Source: Rhizobium tropici CIAT 899
GTDB taxonomy: Bacteria > Pseudomonadota > Alphaproteobacteria > Rhizobiales > Rhizobiaceae
Length of the DNA stretch: 64,000 bases
NCBI RefSeq assembly: GCF_000330885.1
Contig: NC_020059.1
Location: 106,001-170,000 of the forward strand
Direction: 5' to 3'
Position 1 is the stretch's first letter. Each line of letters begins with the position of its first letter. The translations under genes were made by a program, and so were the position numbers. Shown piece by piece: positions 55,757 to 63,254 of the stretch. Below the pieces are notes generated by a model. The model did not search any database. It worked only from the letters and a program-made list of their open reading frames with translations, and was not told the DNA's origin.

Positions 55757-55999
55757 ATGCGACACATCAAATGGAGCAATCCGATCGAGGTCGGTTTTGC
55801 TCAAGATAGGTTCCAAGTCGTGACAGGCCCTTCCGAGGCCCTTAGCTGCATGGCCAATCTATGGCCCGACCGCCGCGGCCCCCTCTATGTGGCGGCTCGA
55901 AGCCTTTGCCGGGCTGCCATTGACGGCCGCAAGTCTGCCGAAGAAGCGCGCGAGATGTTCATTTCGGCGACTCGGGAAGCGCGTCTAAAGATGCATTGA
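55757..55999 (+). CDS. DUF982 domain protein
   Basis: 80 residues. RFQVVTGPSEALSCMANLWP and YVAARSLCRAAIDGRKSAEE, ending EAREMFISATREARLK, are characteristic of the DUF982 family that is abundant in Rhizobiaceae. Function unknown. ATG 55757 has GAGGAGGAG about 6 bp upstream; a GTG 6 bp earlier is in frame. The 200-bp gap before it (55543-55756) shows nothing I can support. Confidence 0.75.
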   Translation: MRHIKWSNPIEVGFAQDRFQVVTGPSEALSCMANLWPDRRGPLYVAARSLCRAAIDGRKSAEEAREMFISATREARLKMH

Positions 56000-56158
56000 A
56001 GCATACCGCTGCCATCGGATTAACTGTCCAAACCTTGCGAACCGGCGAGAGCGCGGCAGAAGTCGAGAGTTTTGGGCGCGTGCTCTTCCGTGAAATCATC
56101 TCCTGAGTGAAGCTCCCGCATGGGGGTGCATTCTTCTGGGAGGGCAATGCACTTCACC

Positions 56159-56194
56159 AAAAAGGCCGGCGACTTTCAAAGTCGCCGGCCTTTT
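56159..56194. terminator. Strong bidirectional terminator
   Basis: GGCCGGCGACTTT (56164-56176) pairs with AAAGTCGCCGGCC (56178-56190), with AAAAA on the left and TTTT on the right. It terminates the reverse-strand SH3 gene (stop 56224) and possibly the forward DUF982 transcript. Confidence 0.92.
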
Positions 56195-56223
56195 AGCTTT
56201 TCAGGTGGTCGCAGGGCCGGCCG

Positions 56224-57108
56224 TCAGCGGTTCGAGCCTCTCACGGACATCCGGCAGTTGGGCTCCGACGCGGGGCATGGATCCCTGTGGTTAGGGCTAT
56301 AAGGTCCCGGGTCGCTTGCATTCGGCCGAGGATTGTTCTGTGGCTGCTGCGGCTGTGGTTGCGGTTGAGCCTGCTGCGGTTCCGGGCGCGGGCGGTTGTC
56401 CGGGCGATTATTGTCCGGGCGGTTGTTGTCGCGCTGGCGGTCCGGCCGGTTACCCCAATCCCGGTTGTCGTCCGGGCGCTGTCTGCCCCAGTCGCGATTG
56501 CCGTCGCGTTGTCTGTCCCAATCGCGGTTACGATCACGATCGGGCCGGCGATCCCAGTTGCGATCCTGTCCGTCATTCCAGTCGCGATTGCGATCAGGGC
56601 GGCGGTCCCAGTGGCCATCCTGATCATCATTCCAGCCGGAGCCGCGGTCCCAGCCCGGAGAATTGCGGCGGTCCCAGCCGCTGTCGGGCCGCCGATCGCC
56701 CCAGCCAGGGCCGCGGCGCCAGCGATCGCGATCGCGGTAGAAGTCGCGGCCGCGGTAATAGCGACCCCAATAATCGTCGAAATTGAACACCACTGTCGGA
56801 ATACCGAGCGGCCGGTAATATTGCCGGTCGACATAAATGCGGCGCGACTGATAGGTCGCCTGGATATAACGGCCTGCAACCCAGCCACGGCCACCGTAGA
56901 AGGAGACGTCGCACCACGGCGTATCATTGAGGCAGCCATTGATCTGAAGGGGCACACCGACCGGGATCATCGTGACAGCCGGATAGGCGGTGCTTGGGCC
57001 TGACCGCATGTTGACGTTTGCCGTGGCAAAGCCTTCCGCCGCTTCCGCAATGGCTGGCAGCGCCATGAGCGCTGTCAGTAGACTCGCCGCGAGAACCTTG
57101 AATTTCAT
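56224..57108 (-). CDS. Secreted SH3-domain protein with Arg/Asp-rich repeats
   Basis: 294 residues. A signal peptide (MKFKVLAASLLTALMALPAI, cleavage near AEA) precedes a bacterial SH3 domain (residues about 25-90: ANVNMRSGPSTAYPAVTMIP, GWVAGRYIQATYQ). The rest is low-complexity: repeats of the form D-R-x-R-D-W (NRDWDRQRDGNRDWGRQRP), then a Pro/Gln/Asn tail (PQPQPQQPQNNPRP). Two Cys are near the C-terminus. Export and envelope binding are likely. A possible tail-length variation between strains is expected from the repeats. Terminator at 56159-56194. Confidence 0.85.
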   Translation of the reverse strand: MKFKVLAASLLTALMALPAIAEAAEGFATANVNMRSGPSTAYPAVTMIPVGVPLQINGCLNDTPWCDVSFYGGRGWVAGRYIQATYQSRRIYVDRQYYRPLGIPTVVFNFDDYWGRYYRGRDFYRDRDRWRRGPGWGDRRPDSGWDRRNSPGWDRGSGWNDDQDGHWDRRPDRNRDWNDGQDRNWDRRPDRDRNRDWDRQRDGNRDWGRQRPDDNRDWGNRPDRQRDNNRPDNNRPDNRPRPEPQQAQPQPQPQQPQNNPRPNASDPGPYSPNHRDPCPASEPNCRMSVRGSNR

Positions 57109-57395
57109 AAATCACTCTCCCTTTCGCGCACTTGGCCGCCCCGGCGCTTGTTCACAGTCACGCGCCTACCCCGGCGCTCTTTGGTAACACTAACCAACTT
57201 CGGCAAGATAAAGGTTTCTCCATGCAAGGGATCTGATAGGAATCCCAAGTGCCTCCTCAATCTGTGCATGTGTTGTAGAAGCATTTGCATGAATACAGCT
57301 TGAACGCGCCAGTTCGAACCGAAAAGGCGTTAAGGTTTTCGATAAAGGCTGCCGGGCTGCTTTAGAAGGTTTCTGGCAGAAACAACAAAGCGGCC

Positions 57396-57424
57396 TTGAA
57401 ATTGCCACCTTGCCCTCTCATATA
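57396..57424 (+). promoter_or_regulatory. Candidate promoter of a small RNA
   Basis: TTGAAA (57396-57401), a 17-bp spacer and CATATA (57419-57424), which fits the alphaproteobacterial sigma-70 pattern. It lies in a 665-bp gap with no gene in that direction, but 180 bp ahead of a strong forward terminator. Confidence 0.6.
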
Positions 57425-57429
57425 CGCTT

Positions 57430-57631
57430 CAGTCATGCAGCCGATGGGCGCTGGCGCGCTGGAAAGCGAGCCGTTTCGTCCGTTAATATCATGAAAGTGG
57501 CGTTAACTCTTCGTTGACCTTTCATGATCAATCTGGCTGCAGTTCCGCCCTTGCCTTTGACCACGGATGTACTGGCACTGATGTGAAGGCGGATGGCGAA
57601 AGGCCGGGTCATTCCGGCCTTTTTGTTTTTG
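57430..57631 (+). ncRNA. Candidate small RNA with promoter and intrinsic terminator
   Basis: A forward transcript from the 57396 promoter would end at the perfect terminator AAAGGCCGG (57599-57607), loop GTCATT, CCGGCCTTT (57614-57622), followed by TTTGTTTTT. Inside it, ATCATGAAAG (57488-57497) pairs perfectly with CTTTCATGAT (57519-57528) around a GTTAAC-TCTTC-GTTGAC loop. No ORF with a ribosome-binding site is present. A tiny frame MKVALTLR sits in the hairpin but has no support as a peptide. The remainder of the 57109-57773 gap holds nothing I can support except the 57701 terminator. Confidence 0.55.
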
Positions 57632-57700
57632 GCGATGGCGTGTTCTTGCGGAAGCGGAGCGCGCCATTTTCATTTTAGCCATCTCCATGCGCCCAAAAGA

Positions 57701-57730
57701 AAAACCGCCACAGATCCCTGCGGCGGTTTT
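57701..57730 (-). terminator. Terminator of the outer-membrane factor gene
   Basis: AAAACCGCC (57701-57709) pairs with GGCGGTTTT (57722-57730), with inner CAG/CTG pairing. Reverse-strand T-run TTTTTCTTTT follows. It is 44 bp after the stop codon of the efflux gene. Confidence 0.85.
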
Positions 57731-57773
57731 CAAGTTCGAGCGGTAAGGCTCTGGTACGGCCTAGGCCATAGGC

Positions 57774-59243
57774 TTACATCGCCTTCTTGGCAGCAACCTT
57801 GATGGCCTCGGCCTTGGCTCTGGTCGGTCCAGCGGCCGCGATCGCCTTATCGGCCGGCACGTAGCCCGCGCCGATGTTGACGTTCAGCGAGATGTAGTCG
57901 AGAGCGCTCTGCTGGACAGCCTGCGCCAGGCTCTGCTGGGCTGAGGTCACGTTGCGCTGGGCATCGAGAACGTCGAGCAGCGAGGATGCGCCGTCCTTGT
58001 AGCTTGCCGTCGAGAGCTGCAGGGCTTCCTGGTAGGACTTGACCTGAGCCTGCAACGCAGCGACCGTCTGTGCGTCGCGGCTGACGGCCGAGAGCGCGTT
58101 TTCAACGTCTTCGATCGCCGAGCGTACCGTCGACTGCCAGGCGAGATAGTTCTCGCGGCTTGTCGATTCAGCGCTCTTGACGCCGGCACGCAGGGCGCCG
58201 CCGTCGAAGATCGGCAGGTTCAGCGATGGGCCGAACGACCAGGTGGTCAGGCCGCCGCTCGCTGCCGATGTATGGACATAGGTCGGCGAAATCGAGCCGC
58301 TGAGGGTGATCGACGGGAAGAGCTTGGCTTCCGCCACGCCGATCTGGGCCGTCGAGGCAGCAAGCTGACGCTCTGCAACGCGAATATCAGGACGGTTGCG
58401 GATGAGGTCGGCCGGAACACCGGTGCGGACGCTGCCGCGGAAGATCGGCTGCCTGCCGCCGCCCTGCATTTGCGCGATAATCGTCGACGAAGGAACGTTG
58501 AGCAGCGTCGCGATGTGGTGCACTTGCTGGCGATAGCTGATTTCATAACCGGGCACCAGCGCCAGCGTCTGGTTGACGAGGCCCTCGGCCTGGACCACGT
58601 CGAGGCGGGAAGCCGCACCGGCTTCGAGCTGGAACTTGGTCAGAGAAAGCGTATCGCGCCGCGACTTCAGGTTTTCCTGCGCGATCGAGATGAGCCTCTG
58701 GTAATAGCGGGCATTGACATAGCTGTTGGCGAGATCCTGCAGATATGTCAGGCGTGCAACGTCGACACTGGAATAGGCGGCGTCGACCGAAGCATTGGCG
58801 CTTTCCGTAGCGCGGCGATACTGACCCCAGAGGTCGAGCAGCCAGGAAGCCGAAGCGGTTCCCGTCGTCGTATTCCGCCGTCCAGCCGACGAAGAAACCC
58901 GCGAGCCACCCTTTTGACCGCTGGTCGTGTTGTCGCCTAACACGGTGAGGCTCGGGAGACCGCCTGCACCTGCTGTGACGACGGCAGCTTCCGCCTGGTT
59001 GATGCGTTCCAGCGACTGCTGGATGGTCAAGTTCTGGGCAAGTCCCTGTGCGGCGAAGGCATTCAGCTTGGTGTCGCCGAAAGCGGTCCACCATTGCGAG
59101 CCGGCGATATCGCCGTTCGCCTTCGTACCACCCTCCGAGAATTTGGCCGGGAGAGGCATTTCCGGTGGCTTATGGTCTGGGCCGCTGACGCAACCTGCCA
59201 AAACAAGCAGCAGGGCGGGGGCGGCAGTACGAATGGAAACCAT
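57774..59243 (-). CDS. Outer-membrane factor of an RND-type efflux system (NodT/OprM family lipoprotein)
   Basis: 489 residues. The lipoprotein signal is MVSIRTAAPALLLVLAGC with the lipobox Leu-Ala-Gly-Cys. The NodT/OprM pattern follows: WWTAFGDTKLNAFAAQGLAQ (W-W near the N-terminus), two repeats of long helices, PSSTIIAQMQGGGRQPIF, VPADLIRNRPDIRVAERQLA and FPSITLSGSISP with LDVLDAQRNVTSAQQSLAQA. It would pair with a tripartite pump, but no RND or membrane-fusion gene is near. ATG 59243 is chosen over a TTG 15 bp earlier. A palindrome just upstream (59267-59276) may be an operator. Confidence 0.92.
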   Translation of the reverse strand: MVSIRTAAPALLLVLAGCVSGPDHKPPEMPLPAKFSEGGTKANGDIAGSQWWTAFGDTKLNAFAAQGLAQNLTIQQSLERINQAEAAVVTAGAGGLPSLTVLGDNTTSGQKGGSRVSSSAGRRNTTTGTASASWLLDLWGQYRRATESANASVDAAYSSVDVARLTYLQDLANSYVNARYYQRLISIAQENLKSRRDTLSLTKFQLEAGAASRLDVVQAEGLVNQTLALVPGYEISYRQQVHHIATLLNVPSSTIIAQMQGGGRQPIFRGSVRTGVPADLIRNRPDIRVAERQLAASTAQIGVAEAKLFPSITLSGSISPTYVHTSAASGGLTTWSFGPSLNLPIFDGGALRAGVKSAESTSRENYLAWQSTVRSAIEDVENALSAVSRDAQTVAALQAQVKSYQEALQLSTASYKDGASSLLDVLDAQRNVTSAQQSLAQAVQQSALDYISLNVNIGAGYVPADKAIAAAGPTRAKAEAIKVAAKKAM

Positions 59244-59261
59244 CACTTTGTCCCACAATTC

Positions 59262-59279
59262 AATTTACTGATCAGTGTT
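59262..59279. promoter_or_regulatory. Palindrome in front of the efflux gene (possible TetR-type operator)
   Basis: TTTACTGATCAGTGTTT contains ACTGATCAGT (59267-59276), a perfect 10-bp palindrome. It is 24 bp upstream of the start codon. TetR-type repressors of efflux genes bind such sites, but none is encoded nearby. The rest of the 348-bp gap up to 59591 is A/T-richer and without genes. Confidence 0.45.
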
Positions 59280-59591
59280 TTTCGGGATCGGCTTGACCCC
59301 ATATGCCGGCGCTCCAGTCTTACGCAACACAAACAACGACCCGAAGCGGTCGGCGACAATCTAGCAACGAGTTTTGCAATAGCACAGTGGCTTTTACGAA
59401 TTCTCGGCAGCGAACATATGTGGGATCGGGCGAAATATCAGCTTGTCGGTAAAAAAAATCTAAAGTGTTGCAAAAAACATACCCTTGCATCCACAATCAA
59501 GGGATGTGAATGGCGCAAAACTCCATCTCCACCGCAACTTACGGGAAGTTGCAGCGTGCCGATTCAGCGAAACGACCGTTCAAACGGTCTC

Positions 59592-60548
59592 CTAAGGGAA
59601 ATAGCGGACGAGGCTTGCGCGAACCCGGTCAAGCGGCGTTGCGCCGCGATCATCGGGCACGAAAGTTATGCCGGTGATCGCTTCATAGGCGCGTATATAG
59701 ACCTTGGACGTCTCCTCGACCAACTCCCGTGGAATTTCGGGGATCTCGTCCTTATAGGGATCGCAGCGCTCCGTGACCCAGGCCCGCACGAAATCCTTGT
59801 CGAAGCTTTCGGGGCGCACACCGTTCTTGAAGCGGTCCTCGTAGCTGTCGGCCAGCCAATAGCGGCTGCTGTCGGGCGTGTGGATTTCGTCGGCAAGGAT
59901 GATGGTGCCGTTTTCATCGGTCCCGAACTCATATTTGGTATCGACGAGGATCAGCCCCCGCTTGCGGGCGATTTCCTGTCCGCGCGCGAACAGGGCAAAA
60001 GCATAATTCGTCAGCGTCTGCCACTGCTGCTGTGTCAGAAGCCCGCCCTCGACGATCTGCTTCGGCGTCAGAGGCTCGTCATGACCGCCGTCGAATTCCT
60101 TGCTCGTCGGGGTAATGATCGGCTGCGGCAGGATCTGGTTGTCGCGCATGCCATCCGGCAGGGTGATGCCGTACATCTCGCGCTGACCCTTCTTGTAGAG
60201 CGTCAGGATCGAGGTCCCGGTGGTGCCGGCGAGATAGCCGCGAACGACGACCTCGACAGGCAGGATATTCAGCCGCTTGCCGACCACCACGTTCGGGTCG
60301 GGATAGTCGATCACGTGGTTGGGGCAGATGTCACGTGTCTGCTCGAACCAGTAGCGGGCGGTCTGTGTCAGCACCTGGCCCTTATAGGGAATGCAGGTGA
60401 GGATGCGGTCGAACGCGCTCAACCGGTCGGTGCTGATGATGATGCGGCTGCCGTCGGGCAGATCGTAATTTTCGCGCACCTTGCCGCGATAGTAGTTGGG
60501 CAATTCCGGAAAATAGGCTTCGGAGAGAGTTCGCAACGCGTCCACCAA
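59592..60548 (-). CDS. purC: SAICAR synthetase (phosphoribosylaminoimidazole-succinocarboxamide synthase)
   Basis: 318 residues. It joins aspartate to CAIR in purine synthesis. The N-terminus is [20 protein letters not shown] and [20 protein letters not shown]. Then [40 protein letters not shown] and [20 protein letters not shown] follow, the typical PurC blocks. The length is that of the longer (about 300-residue, yeast-like) type. The first codon could be TTG 60548 or GTG 60545. Upstream start signals are weak. Confidence 0.93.
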   Translation of the reverse strand: MVDALRTLSEAYFPELPNYYRGKVRENYDLPDGSRIIISTDRLSAFDRILTCIPYKGQVLTQTARYWFEQTRDICPNHVIDYPDPNVVVGKRLNILPVEVVVRGYLAGTTGTSILTLYKKGQREMYGITLPDGMRDNQILPQPIITPTSKEFDGGHDEPLTPKQIVEGGLLTQQQWQTLTNYAFALFARGQEIARKRGLILVDTKYEFGTDENGTIILADEIHTPDSSRYWLADSYEDRFKNGVRPESFDKDFVRAWVTERCDPYKDEIPEIPRELVEETSKVYIRAYEAITGITFVPDDRGATPLDRVRASLVRYFP

Positions 60549-60680
60549 CAGGCTCGTGCATCCGCCCGACGGATGCTTCTTGAGCGGACCCTTAGCGTAT
60601 TGCGGCCGGAAGCGGAACGGTTTTCACATATATAATATGCAATTTGCCTTCCATCGCATGGCCGCAACAGCAAAATGCGG

Positions 60681-61361
60681 TCAGCTCGGCCGACGCCAGC
60701 CGCTTCCGCTCCATTCGAGAAGAGGTGTCGAAAACACGCCGATGATTTTCTCGCTCCAGCGCTTGGCGCCTAGATCGACACGATCCCGCCAGCGTTCGGA
60801 TTGCAGCATCGCCGCGCCGATCACCACGGGCTCGATGCCGCAGGACGTTAAAAGAGAAAGACCTGCAACGATCGAGGCGCCGCTGGAGATCACATCGTCG
60901 ATCAGCGCGACGCGCTTTCCTTCCAGCAGCGGCAGCATGCGCGGGTCTATATAAAGACGCTTCTCCTGGTTTGGCGTGGTGATGGAGGAGAGCGGGACCG
61001 AAAGCTCCTCGCGGTACCAGAATTTACGCGATGTTCCGAGCGGCACGTAGCGCGTATGGCCGAGTGCGCGGGCCACTGCCGCCGCCAGCGTCAGGCCGAG
61101 TGTGGGCAATCCGGCAATGACATCGATATCATACGCTGCCATTCGCTTCGCAAGCGTCTCCGCAAGAGCGTCCAACACGATGAAGCTTGCCTGATTGACA
61201 ATCAACGACGCCAGCGCATGTTCGCCGTCGGCGAGCACGCGGATCGGCAGCCGCAATTGCCGCCCGTCCGGCAGCTCGGCCACGTGGAAATCCGCACGCT
61301 CCGCCATTGGATCGAAGGTGCCCGGCGCATCCAGCTCCTGCCAGAAGTCATGAGGTTGCAT
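60681..61361 (-). CDS. Phosphoribosyltransferase family protein
   Basis: 226 residues. The PRPP loop RVALIDDVISSGASIVAGLS is a clear phosphoribosyltransferase signature (two Asp, Gly-Ala-Ser). VIAGLPTLGLTLAAAVARAL and YVPLGTSRKFWYREELSVPL are typical of a type I (orotate/adenine PRTase-like) fold, but the substrate cannot be read from these. It is one gene away from purC, so a nucleobase salvage role is plausible. It ends 132 bp before the purC start. Confidence 0.8.
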   Translation of the reverse strand: MQPHDFWQELDAPGTFDPMAERADFHVAELPDGRQLRLPIRVLADGEHALASLIVNQASFIVLDALAETLAKRMAAYDIDVIAGLPTLGLTLAAAVARALGHTRYVPLGTSRKFWYREELSVPLSSITTPNQEKRLYIDPRMLPLLEGKRVALIDDVISSGASIVAGLSLLTSCGIEPVVIGAAMLQSERWRDRVDLGAKRWSEKIIGVFSTPLLEWSGSGWRRPS

Positions 61362-61374
61362 CGCGCTCAGCCTT

Positions 61375-62103
61375 CTATCGATTGACTTTCATTCCGGCGC
61401 GCCGGTGCAGGCTCAGGATTTCGGCCTCGGTCAAGGCGCGCACGCCGCCCTTCGGCAAATCGCCAAGCGCGATGTCGCCAAAGGCAACGCGCACCAGCCG
61501 CAGGCATTCGATGCCAAGCGCCTCCAGCATGCGACGGATCTGGCGATTACGCCCTTCCTTCAGCTCCACCTCGATCCAGCTGTTGCGGTCGCCGCTGCGC
61601 AGCAGCCGGACCGAGCTCGCGGTCAGGAGTTCACCATCGTCGACGATGCCACGCTCCATGCGTGCCAGCTGTTCCAGGTCCATGATGCGGTCGACCTGCA
61701 CATGATAGGCCTTGCCGACATGGCTGACGGGGTCGAGCAGGGCCTGCGCCAATACCGTGTTGTTGGTGAAGAGCAGCAATCCCTCGCTCGCCTTGTCAAG
61801 GCGGCCGACGGGCGCGAGGTGGCGGGCATCGATCTCCCTCAGGCAATCATAAACGGTCGGCCGTCCTTCGGGATCGTCGCGCGTCGTCACCAGCCCGCGC
61901 GGCTTGTTCAGCATGAAATAGAGCTTCTTTTCGGCTGATATCTCGATGCCGTCGACCGCGAACTTCGAATGCTCCAGATCGACCCAGATGGCAGGATCGG
62001 AGATCAGGCGGCCGTCCACGGTCACGCGGCCGGCGACGATCAACGCTTCCGCCTGCGTGCGCGAGCAATAGCCAAGCTTCGAAAGCGCCCGTGGCAAGGT
62101 CAC
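61375..62103 (-). CDS. RsuA/RluB-family rRNA pseudouridine synthase
   Basis: About 242 residues from GTG 62103. The S4 domain (LPRALSKLGYCSRTQAEALI, then AGRVTVDGRLI) is followed by the catalytic region LAPVGRLDKASEGLLLFTNN with its Asp and then EGRNRQIRRMLEALGIECLR (R-Q-I-R-R-M). Which rRNA position is modified cannot be said. The start is inferred from the GGAAGG 7 bp upstream of GTG 62103; the frame is open 147 codons upstream, so an N-terminal extension from TTG 62232 is possible. The gene ends 13 bp before the phosphoribosyltransferase start. Confidence 0.85.
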   Translation of the reverse strand: MTLPRALSKLGYCSRTQAEALIVAGRVTVDGRLISDPAIWVDLEHSKFAVDGIEISAEKKLYFMLNKPRGLVTTRDDPEGRPTVYDCLREIDARHLAPVGRLDKASEGLLLFTNNTVLAQALLDPVSHVGKAYHVQVDRIMDLEQLARMERGIVDDGELLTASSVRLLRSGDRNSWIEVELKEGRNRQIRRMLEALGIECLRLVRVAFGDIALGDLPKGGVRALTEAEILSLHRRAGMKVNR

Positions 62104-62302
62104 ACGCTTGCCTTCCGGCTCTGGGGTGCGCCTTGTCGCTTTGCCGGATCTCTGCGGTGATTGCCTTTGGCTCAACCGTCCTGCCTCATGAGCATGTTTC
62201 CCTGGCCCGACATTGCCGTCGGTGAAGGTCAATCCTTTCGCACGGCGGCGAGCAGGACGCAAACCCGCATTGTCGAAAAGGATCGGCGGTTTGGAAAAGC
62301 AG

Positions 62303-62335
62303 ACAGGGCTCGCATTTCGTGGATGCGAGCCCTGT
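62303..62335. repeat. Perfect 13-bp hairpin in the divergent intergenic region
   Basis: ACAGGGCTCGCAT (62303-62315), loop TTCGTGG, ATGCGAGCCCTGT (62323-62335). No T-run follows. It lies about 200 bp upstream of the response regulator start and 200 bp upstream of the pseudouridine synthase start, in a 428-bp gap (62104-62531) without a clear gene. Confidence 0.8.
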
Positions 62336-62464
62336 CGCGGGCCGGAGCGGGCGATGGGGTCGGGTAGGCGGCAATGAAGCTGCCGACATTCGCTCCGGAG
62401 GGATCCGGCTGCGGAGAAACTGCATCGCTTCTTTTGCTGGGATTTTTCAAAAGAAGGGAAATTT

Positions 62465-62479
62465 GTTACAGTTTGTAAC
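62465..62479 (+). promoter_or_regulatory. GTTACA-N3-TGTAAC palindrome before the two-component genes
   Basis: GTTACA (62465-62470), GTT, TGTAAC (62474-62479): perfect 6-bp arms, 53 bp before the response regulator start. Such sites are typical of OmpR-family targets, so it may be the regulator's own binding site. Confidence 0.45.
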
Positions 62480-62531
62480 GTCGGTCGTTTCCCTGTTGCC
62501 AAAACAGCCTCTCGCCCCGCATGGAAGAGCC

Positions 62532-63251
62532 ATGGTTTCCGCATCGCTGCTTCTGGTCGAAGACGACCGCGAGATTAGGGCGCTCCTGGAGGAGTTCCTG
62601 AGCCGTGAAGGTTTTGCCGTACAGGCCGCCGACAGCGCCGCGGCTATGGATCGCATTCTATCCAAGGGCTTCCCCGATCTGATCATCCTCGATCTGATGC
62701 TGCCGGGTGAAGATGGTCTCTCCGCATGCCGGCGCATCCGCACCCGCAGCAAGGTGCCTATCCTGATGCTGACGGCGAAAACCGAAGATATCGATCGCAT
62801 TCTCGGCCTCGAAATGGGCGCCGATGACTATCTCGGCAAGCCTTTCAACCCGCGCGAGCTCCTGGCACGCATCCGCGCCATTCTCCGCCGCTCCGGTCCG
62901 GAGCGGCCGGAAGATGCCGGCATTCCATCACGGCGCAAAAGCTTCGCCGGATTGATCGTCGATCTCGACGGCCGGGTGATCGAGATGGATGGCGAGCGTG
63001 TCGTGCATCTGACGACCGCCGAGTTCGATCTGCTCGTCTGCTTCCTCGAAAGACCGCGCCGCGTGCTGTCGCGCGAGCAATTGCTCGACTGGACGCGCGG
63101 CCGTGGCGCCGATCCTTTCGATCGGACGATCGATGTTACGGTCTCCCGCCTGCGCACCAAGCTTGGCCATTGCCTGCCTGATGGCGCTCAGATCATCACC
63201 ACGGTGCGCAATGCCGGCTATCTCCTTACAAGGGACGTGAAGGATGTCTGA
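62532..63251 (+). CDS. OmpR-family response regulator
   Basis: 239 residues. The receiver domain has LLLVEDDREIRALLEEFLSR (acidic pair), phospho-acceptor Asp in FPDLIILDLMLPGEDGLSAC, Thr in VPILMLTAKTEDID and Lys in ADDYLGKPFNPRELL. The C-terminal winged helix has VVHLTTAEFDLLVCFLERPR, LSREQLLDWTRGRGADPFDR and TIDVTVSRLRTKLG. The target is unknown. ATG 62532 has GGAAGAGCC upstream. The kinase gene follows after 3 bp. Confidence 0.95.
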   Translation: MVSASLLLVEDDREIRALLEEFLSREGFAVQAADSAAAMDRILSKGFPDLIILDLMLPGEDGLSACRRIRTRSKVPILMLTAKTEDIDRILGLEMGADDYLGKPFNPRELLARIRAILRRSGPERPEDAGIPSRRKSFAGLIVDLDGRVIEMDGERVVHLTTAEFDLLVCFLERPRRVLSREQLLDWTRGRGADPFDRTIDVTVSRLRTKLGHCLPDGAQIITTVRNAGYLLTRDVKDV

Positions 63252-63254
63252 ACC

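Noticed and set aside
56316..56786. Possible CRISPR-like or toxin repeat in the forward frames
   Set aside because: The repeats are codons of the Arg/Asp-rich SH3 protein on the reverse strand.
57491..57517. Leader peptide MKVALTLR inside the candidate RNA hairpin
   Set aside because: No ribosome-binding site and no regulated gene downstream on that strand.
59094..60635. A 513-codon forward frame crossing the efflux gene 5' end, the gap and purC
   Set aside because: It spans two real reverse-strand genes and an intergenic gap, without any ribosome-binding site or family motif.
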